Source: Dirofilaria immitis (taxonomy: Eukaryota > Nematoda > Chromadorea > Rhabditida > Onchocercidae). Taken from it: a stretch of 64,000 nt of DNA. A program made the translations under genes and the position numbers. The notes beneath the pieces were generated by a model. The model was given only the letters and a program-made list of their open reading frames with translations, was not told the DNA's origin and did no database searches. Of this stretch, positions 55,707-64,000 are shown piece by piece. The stretch lies in the NCBI GenBank assembly GCA_024305405.1, contig JAKNDB010000108.1, positions 124,001 to 188,000 on the forward strand, written 5' to 3'. Each line of letters starts with the position of its first letter. Within the stretch, counting starts at the first letter, position 1.

Positions 55707-58700
55707 TTAAGCGACTGCGCCATTCTTTTCAACTTTTTGCTTCAAATATACTTCGTATTGCGGGCTTTCCTTAAAAATTCGTATTCTTCGCGCTATTCCT
55801 TTGGCTGAATCGCGGAAAATATTGCCTTGATCATTTGCCATTGCCTTAAAATAAATTCGTACAACAATTCAGACCATTAGTCTGTATCAAGCACGATAGC
55901 TAACAAACAATTCGACAAGCGATAAATTAAAAACGAAAAATACTGATACACTCATGGAAGAACAACGCTGTGAAGTAAAATAAATTACCTCATAGTTTTC
56001 TCCATGTTCCTCAATCATGTGTACACAAAATTGAATATCACGGGGTAGGAGTTTGTAGATACGTTCACGAGTAACACGACCTACTCCATCCTTTTGCAAC
56101 ATCGGAGCATTTCGTCCTTTTTTTCAACATTCACATCATATTTTGCTTCCTTTGCAAAAGACGCTACACTTACATCCTATAAATAATGTTAGTTATATTA
56201 TTTTGTCTATCCATCAAAAGGTAAAAACAAAAAAACTTATTAGAAAACTCAACATAGTCTAAATTAGAAAAGTAAACTAGGAAATGATTTGAACAACATA
56301 TTTCACCAATCTTGATTGTTAAATACATGCTGAGATATTCATAAATACTAGTACTAAGTATAGGAAGAAAAAACTTGGGTTCTATTCCAAGATCATATAA
56401 AGCTACAAATGTTTGTGATCAAAATTATAAAATAGATGGGTCGAACAACACGACTCGAAGCTCATGATAAGCGGTTAAGCAAATCAAAAACAGAATGGAT
56501 TACTATACTTCATTACATGCTAAATATCATGAACAATTGGAAAAACTTTTCCAAATTTAAGCTTTCGATATATGTTATCATTAGGCAAAATTTTTGGAAT
56601 GTTTCAAGAGATTCTATAACATATTAAAGCACACAACAAACCTCTATAATATTATCACTTAAATTGAGATTTGTAGCATCCAAAGCTTCCGGATGCTTTT
56701 CCGCCAACTTTTCCATTTTCATTTCCAGCTCTTCCGGAATAAATGCCTTCATTTTCATTTCTGTCTTCGATAAAGTTTCTGAAGCATTTCATAAATTTAA
56801 ACCAAAATAAAATTAGTAATGCAAAGTCAGAATCCGAAAATTACTCGTTTTCAAGATAGCAAAGGTTTTTAATAAAAGACTCTCAGTATTATTGAAATAT
56901 AATTCAATTTCAGACCAATGTATCCGGAGTCATTCATGTCTCGGCATAAAACTCTGACAGCCTTAAATAGACTATTTTATCGGTTAATATCAATAAAAAT
57001 TAATACAATGATAATAGAATATCACCATATATTAATAGATGAAAAATTAACTTTCTAACAGTAGTAAACTATACCTGAATCTTTCGAAATTTTACCATCG
57101 GATAACAAGATATGATCCATTATTTTTTCGATCTTAAATTCTGTGTTCTCCAAAGCATAACTTTGATTTTCCGTAAGATGCGCCACAGTCTAATATATAA
57201 CAAAATTAATTTTATTCATTTACATTTTATAATTTAAAAAAAAAAAAAAAAAAAACAGTGAGAAATCAAATGAATATATCAAGAGAGTTTAAATTATACA
57301 ATATGTTGAATTTTTAATTAATAATGTTAATACTTCTTATTAAATGGTTATTAATAATATATTTGCAAACCTCATCTAATTCTTTTTCTCCTTCTTTTCC
57401 GTAATATCCTTTTCTTGTTTTTAGCCTGAAATGAAAAGAACAAATTTCGATTTTTTTGATATGCTGATCTATAATACACTAAGCATACATAAAGCTTTAA
57501 ATGCTTCAAAAACTTTAAATTCTAAGTTTACACATATTTGTATGGCTGAAATGTAGGAAGATAATAATCGTAAAGAGATTAATTAGTGAATTAAATATAG
57601 AAGCTGAGAAGAAAGAACGCTCAAAAATATAGCATGGATGAAACTTTAATTACGAAACTATAGCACTGACAAATTATCGCATATCAATGATTAAACAGAA
57701 GGTTACAGCTATTAAATTATTAAAAAAAAAGAGAAGAAAATTGAATTTTTCTTTTGTTTTCCTAGTAATAAATATATAAATCTGTTAGCTGTCTCTAATA
57801 AAAATGCAAATGTCTGGTTAAAATAGTTAACAAATCATTCAGACGAACAAATAAATGTTAATGAAACCATTTAAATCCTATTTTTCGCTTTCGCAAAAAT
57901 TAATAATTAAGACATTTGAAAATCAGCCATGATATTTTATGAGAAGCTTACAATTTAAATTAGAAAAAACTTCATTAATACATGATATTTAGCAAAACAA
58001 TAAGATATGATATATTCAAGTTTTGCAAATCTCAAAATAGGTATCGATGTTAATTAATGAAATTAAAAATGAATCCGAATTTGGAAATGCATCTCTAGAA
58101 AGTATAGATTTGAATGTATTTTACAACTTTGGCCAAATTGTTATAGCTCAACATATTGGTATCAAAACTTTAGTCAAATTTATAATTTGCTAATATGTAA
58201 AAGAAAACTCTTCATAGTGTAATTTCAATTTATCAACTAATTTTGTTAATAATTTACTAAATTAGGAATGTTATAATGAATAAGCAGCTATTGATAAATT
58301 TAAAAGTGATTCTAAATTACAATAACTTCGAAGACAAATATATTGAGAAAAGTAGATACGGAATCACAATGCATTCGATTAGTAGGCATAATGTGAGATG
58401 CATATAATAGAATCCACAATTTTAGAATGTATTATTGGCTTGCGAGCAAAAGCAACAAGAACAGAATAAGTTGTGCAATACCTGATCATTCATGCCGTTG
58501 CGTAAATTCTTGGAATTAATCAACGAAACAGCAGCATTTACTGAAGCCGAGAGCAAACGATCGTCAATTTTCATTTGGTCTGATTTTTCATCTTCAATAT
58601 CAACTTTAGCATCCGCCCTAACTACAATATTGCCATCTAAATCTGATTCTAAAGCAATCCTTTTTGTTCATCAGAACTTTTTGATATTTTTTCAACAACA

Positions 58701-61700
58701 TCTTTTTCAGTGACATGCGGCAAATTTTCCTCATTAACATCAAATCTCGTGGATTCAATAATCCCAGCATGTAAAATATCCGTACAACCGTTCTCTGCAG
58801 CACACTCTGCATTAATTAAATTTGCAAATCCGGAAACAGATTCAGTAGCTTCATCTTTATGATCATCTCGAGCTATAAGCTCATCTTCTTTTGAAAGTAA
58901 TTCCTTGATGTGCATTGATTCATCTATTTCTTTTGTAAGAAATTCCTCGATGTGATCTGTGTCATCCTCAGAAATAAATTTATTCGGCATGCTTTCATCA
59001 GATTCTCGTTGGAACTTTATCTGATCAACATTATTGTGGTGCAAATTTTCGTCAATAAAATACTTCCATTCTATGTCATTCTCACTTTTTGACCATTTTG
59101 TTGGCTTCGTATGCCAGATATTTCTTCTGTCTTTAATTCACTTCTCTTTGAATCCTCATTTGCTAAAACAATATCATCCTTGCCAAATTCCTGTCCAACT
59201 TCTACTCTATTACACAAGTCTTCATTAGTCTTAATTTCATTCTTCGATTTGGCAAGATTACAGGAAAGCATGCTGTTTTTCGTAAAAACATCACTATCAT
59301 TTTCTGAAGATTGTTGTTGTTTTTGTTGCCTGAAGGCTTCATAATCCGTTACATAATCCATCTGTATCTTAGGAAATTCGCTTATTGATTTCCCATCAAT
59401 ACCGAAGTCAGACACAGAGAACACATCCTAGATAACGATCAGTTAAAATTATCGCATCCAGTTCCGTGAAAGATAAGCACAATGTAGATTGGAATGAAGG
59501 AAGCTTTTAAAAAGCTTAAAATTGGCCATGCAAAAGAAGTGATGTTTCTGATAAGCGCTACAAAATATCATAAGCAAACGATAAATTTTGTTTTAAATTA
59601 ATGCTATTAAATCCTATAAATGAAAATTATCTTGCCGTTACCGTAATATTTTTGAAATTGAACTAATAATCTATGAACTTTTATATTTGCTAAATGACTT
59701 AAAGTATTGTAAGCACTCTTTTCCGTTTAAAATAAACGATCTACTTTCTCATTTTTGTATTCTCAAAAATATTTTTCATTCAGGAAAACAATCATTAAAT
59801 GAACAATAATTATTTGAATTCTAGATTTCAAGACAGGCTGACATCGACTGAGTGATTTTTTTATCATTTTCATTTTTGCCTAAATTTTACAGCATTAAAA
59901 AAAAAGACTGAAAGAGTGAAAAGATGAGAATTGTTTTCAATGAAATAAGAAAATAGATCAATTATATGAGAAGTGAAATATTCTCGAAAGAATAACTTTA
60001 TTGTTGCAATCTACGGATTTCGACTGTTGTTCATCATGATTTCCTTCTTTTTTTTCTTTTCTTGTTCAACTATCTCTGCAACATTCGCATCTGCTTCTTT
60101 ATTATCCTTCTCACGTATATCATCCTAAAATCTACTTTAATTTAAAATTTTTATAACAGCTCCGATTTATATCTATAGCAAAAAAAAAAAGGGAAAAAAA
60201 TCACTCGCAATATCAATAAACAATTTGCAATGAATAAAAATGCATGACATATAATAATCAAGGAGAGATGGAAAAATTGGAATTTAAGCAATATTTGATT
60301 TTCACAGAAGGGGCATTAAGAATGTATGTAAAATATTTCAAGAGAACAAAAGATACGAAAGTCGAGAGTGTATATTTGCTACAGCTATACTAATTATAAA
60401 GTCGTGTTTAAGTCAAATGAATAATAGTATGAATTATATCAGGATGGTAATTGTAATACATCCATTATTTCACGCCTAGAAGACGATTCTAAAATTTATC
60501 TGTCTGATAATCTAAATCTTGCTATATGTATAATTTGTGAATAACTATTCTCCTTTACGACAACATCAATGAAAATTCAACAATTGGATATAATTTAAAA
60601 CGCATAAATTAGCTAATCAAAATTTTACAATAATGAAAGAATAAGACATACTTTAACATCTGCTAGGAAAATATTAGTATCCAATTGTCGATTTCTTTTC
60701 TTCGTTTTCCGTTCCTTATTTATTGCTTCAACTTTTTTAATACTTGCATGAACTTCAGTCTGTTCGTCTTTATTTCCTATCTAAATAAAAAGTATGGTTG
60801 AATCATTCGTTTGAAAAAATAAGTGTCCTAATATTCATCTTTTAAGATATAAAAGAAAAAAGAAAAAACCTGAGAAAAACAGCAAAAAATAAAAAGCAAC
60901 ATATTCAAAACTTGCTATTAAAACATCTGTTGAACAAAAAAGGAAAAAAACGATATAGTGCTATTTATGATTTAACAAATCTTTTAAGATAACTTTATCT
61001 TGCAGTCAAAAATTACCGAAAAAAAGCTCCGACCGCAATTAAACTATTTTTGACTTAAATTTCACATCCGTAATCATTAATCACCACAATAATATGTTGT
61101 GATGAAAAAAATAAGAAAGAAACAAAATGAACCTGTTCTGATCGTAAAATTCCCTTCCCTTTTTTTCCGCCTTTTCTTTCAAAAATTCTTGAGTACTGCC
61201 AATTTCAGCGCTATCGACCACATCCGAGCCCATTAACAAATCTTTTTCGGTCTTCTAAAATTTGAACAACAAGTCTTTGCGCATTAAAAATTTAAGGATT
61301 TCAGAACTACTAGTGCTTTAAAAATTAAAAATAATGTTGCTACAAGGAAAATATCTCTTTTTCTAATCGAAATTCAAACTTTGGTTCGCCAAAAAAATTT
61401 GATACGGAAGGAAAATATTTTTTAAAAACCGTTTTTCCGTCAAATTCTTTTTTGCATAACTTTTTTAATTAAGAAAAACTCCAACACTTGATACGCATGT
61501 CAGCATAAGATCACTTTTACATTTGTCTGATTAAAATAAAGATCAAAGAAGTCTAATCCCAGTGTTAGTTTTGAGTCATTAAAGAATTCAATATTGATAG
61601 ATATATGTTTGCACATGATGGTATCACATCGGCCATTTCTCTGAGATATCAGTGATAACTTATTTGATTGCCAAAATCTACAAAAAGATCTCTGTAACAT

Positions 61701-64000
61701 GAATGAATCCTTGGATAGGCAAATGCGGCTAAGAACTTCAGATGTTTTTGAACTCAATTTTCAATATATGCTATTTTAATGATAAGTTTATTGACCGTTA
61801 TATGAAAGTAGAATATTTAATGAACTCTGATGTGAATCTTACAGAAGCCACTATATGCGAATCAATGAAGAATATGTAAATAGGATAGTTCCTGAAGAAA
61901 GGTAGAGAAAGGCGGGGGAACATCTTTTTTAGAAATTGAATCTTCAAAATTTCTCCCGGTTACTTGATTCGTTATTCTCACTTTTTGAAATGAGCAGAAA
62001 TAAATAACATTTAAGTTGATAACAAATAAATGTAAAAACTTCTAAAAGATTTCGATGAAAATTGGAGGGATAGGACAGGAAAGAGAAAAGAGGAAATGTG
62101 ATATGTGATATAGGCAAATGTTTGATAACAACTACAGAAAACCATAAATGTCCCATATATTCCATATTACGACAATTCATCAAGAAGAAAGAGAAATGCA
62201 TGAGAATGATATCATTGGTATCGTAAACAAAAGATCAAACTGGTTTAAATACAACAAACAATCGGTATGCTATTTACCGCTAATATCATACTAGTTGTCA
62301 TAATTAGTCTTCTTGAAATAGGGAAAATATTTCAGGTTATAATTCGAATTACAAATCAATAGAAATTGAAAAGGAACTAATGCAGAAAATTAGACTAAAT
62401 TGATTTGTGGAGATAAAGCATAGTTCATTTAACAAGATAGTTACAAAAAATAGGTGCGTGAGAATACGACGTCCTCTCGTTTGACGACGAAAAGTGGAAA
62501 AGATTGAGAAGCACTGAAAGAAGAAATATTGTAAAGTTATTGATGCATGAAATACCATAAAATGTCATGGTTCTTTGGGATGATAATGATGTAATGTACA
62601 TAATCGAGATATGATGCAAGTAATTGTATAAGTGATAAGCAAACGTCAAATCACTAGTCAAATCTAGTTTTGTCCCTAAGTTAAAATTATAAAACAATGA
62701 AATGATCATTGTCGAATGCTAATTAATAACTTAAATATACCGTTCCTTCAAAAGAACGATAAAGAATTTCTAAATTCTCTGGAAAAGAAAAAAAAAAGAT
62801 AATAATTTCGTTACACAATAAGTAAGGCAATGGATAAATAAAATTACGTTGAGGTACAACATAGGATTTTGGATAGTGTGAAATTTTTAACAGAATTTGG
62901 ATCTGATTTCACAGGAATTCAAGAAGTCTCGGTAATATCTATTTCATGTATGGATAAATATAACGTTTAAAATGCGAAACAAAGAAGAAAGAGGGATACA
63001 TCTATATTCGCCTAAAACACAGGAAAAAAATTTCATTCTATGAGATTTTTTTACAAAATTCTGACAAATATCCAATATTTATAAAGTCTTTCAGCCACTC
63101 AGAAAGCTGAATAAAAAGGAAAAACAGTCTAAAAATGCTACAGAAAATTCTATATGAATACTTCTATTATGTAAAAAAAAAAGAAAGAAAGAAAGAAGCA
63201 AATATTAGGCATCAGATATTTTCCAAATCAAATATATAGAGAAATTAATGGAACGTATTTGAACATTGAAAATTGAACTACTAGCAATCTAATCCGTAAA
63301 CAGGTCAGATGTAAGATTTGATGATTGATCATTATGAGTCTATTCCAGGTGATGGAAAATTTAACATTAATAATCGATGTCATATCATGGCATCATTAGG
63401 ATTCTGTGATTAGGACCAGAAAATCGCTACAATCCGACGAAGTACGTCGAGTCAAATAACCCACTGATAATTAAAAATATACTATTATAACAAAAAGAAA
63501 CAATCCCTTTCAATACGATGATTAGCTAAATCTAAAGTAAAACAAAAATAATGAAATAATGTACTTTGCTCAGCGAATTCAATACTGTTTGATCAACAGG
63601 TTCTTGTGATTCAATCGTCGGAGCAGGAATCGAAGATTTCATTTTGTCATTTCTTGCCTTCTTATCAATTTCTTTGATTTGCTCCTTTTTTTCTTCTGAT
63701 AGTTTCTTGCCAATTTTATTTCCGCCAATAGTTTGCTATAAAATCATAATAATGACTAAACAAATGGATACAAGAGAATAAGTAAGCAATATTAAAAATT
63801 TCATTGCTAATACAATAAGTATGACATATACTATGAATGTTCTTTTTTCATGACATCTGAACTTTTGGTCTCTTCTGTTATATCGCAAAGTAAAATATTT
63901 CCAACAAATTTTTTTTTATTTCTATCTGCTATTTTTATTTAATTTTTAAATTCCCTAGCACTATAGAGGGCGAAAAAATTGATGATAAAGGTATTAAAAT
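55707..64000 (-). CDS. Lys/Glu-rich protein with NOP16-like C-terminus (5' end outside window)
   Basis: Exons in transcript order: 63735-63565, 61254-61133, about 60780-60657, about 60124-60022, 59427-58482 (315 residues, acidic), 57425-57371, 57189-57075, 56778-56642, 56176-55989, 55844-55707. The last two exons give LPRDIQFCVHMIEEHGENYE and AMANDQGNIFRDSAKGIARR, matching the C-terminal block of the nucleolar ribosome-biogenesis protein NOP16 (HGEDYKAMARDEKNYYQD and following). The rest is charged low-complexity sequence such as KKLSEEKKEQIKEIDKKARN. From 59427 to the stop the phases agree once about five bases are added in A runs. Links among the four upstream exons are less sure and could belong to another gene. 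The NOP16 N-terminus is not in the window. Confidence 0.65.

Overview
The window is AT-rich eukaryotic DNA with spliced genes: GT...AG introns of about 80 bases to several kb, and acceptors of the TTTTCAG type usual in nematodes. Gene content (a GRK4/5/6-type receptor kinase, an alpha/epsilon-sarcoglycan, a nucleolin-like RNA-binding protein, a metazoan phosphopantetheinyl transferase, a NOP16-like nucleolar protein) and base composition suggest a nematode, most likely a spirurid or filarial worm. The species was not identified. I found no tRNA, rRNA or CRISPR array.

Layout. 1-4143: no gene seen. 4144-8925 and 12612-17398: two arms of a ~4.8 kb inverted duplication around a 3.7 kb spacer. The right arm holds the 3' half of a full-length grk-1 gene on the minus strand (coding 25641 down to 12905, 15 exons rebuilt by eye). 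The left arm holds the same exons on the plus strand but has no exons for the RGS domain or the kinase N-lobe. A degenerate tandem copy of one kinase exon lies at ~17.6 kb, and a dead mariner-type transposon lies in grk-1 intron 1. 30108-31773 (+): small acidic protein. 33125-35943 (-): sarcoglycan. 40484-42126 (+): unrecognised acidic/basic protein. 43575-49722 (+): RGG, acidic and RRM nucleolin-like protein. 52432-54359 (+): AASDHPPT-type phosphopantetheinyl transferase. 55707 to beyond 64000 (-): long Lys/Glu-rich protein with a NOP16-like C-terminus.

The genes do not form one pathway. Two (nucleolin-like, NOP16-like) point to ribosome biogenesis, one to GPCR desensitisation, one to the dystrophin-glycoprotein complex at the muscle membrane, and one to activation of acyl-carrier proteins. 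No compact operon is evident; gaps between genes are 1.3-4.5 kb.

Sequence quality matters here. Nearly every conserved gene needs one or more single-base insertions, almost all inside A/T, G or C runs, to stay in frame. The two duplication arms also differ only in homopolymer length where I compared them. I read most frameshifts as homopolymer errors in a draft assembly, not as pseudogenes, and the inverted duplication itself must be checked against reads before it is treated as biology.
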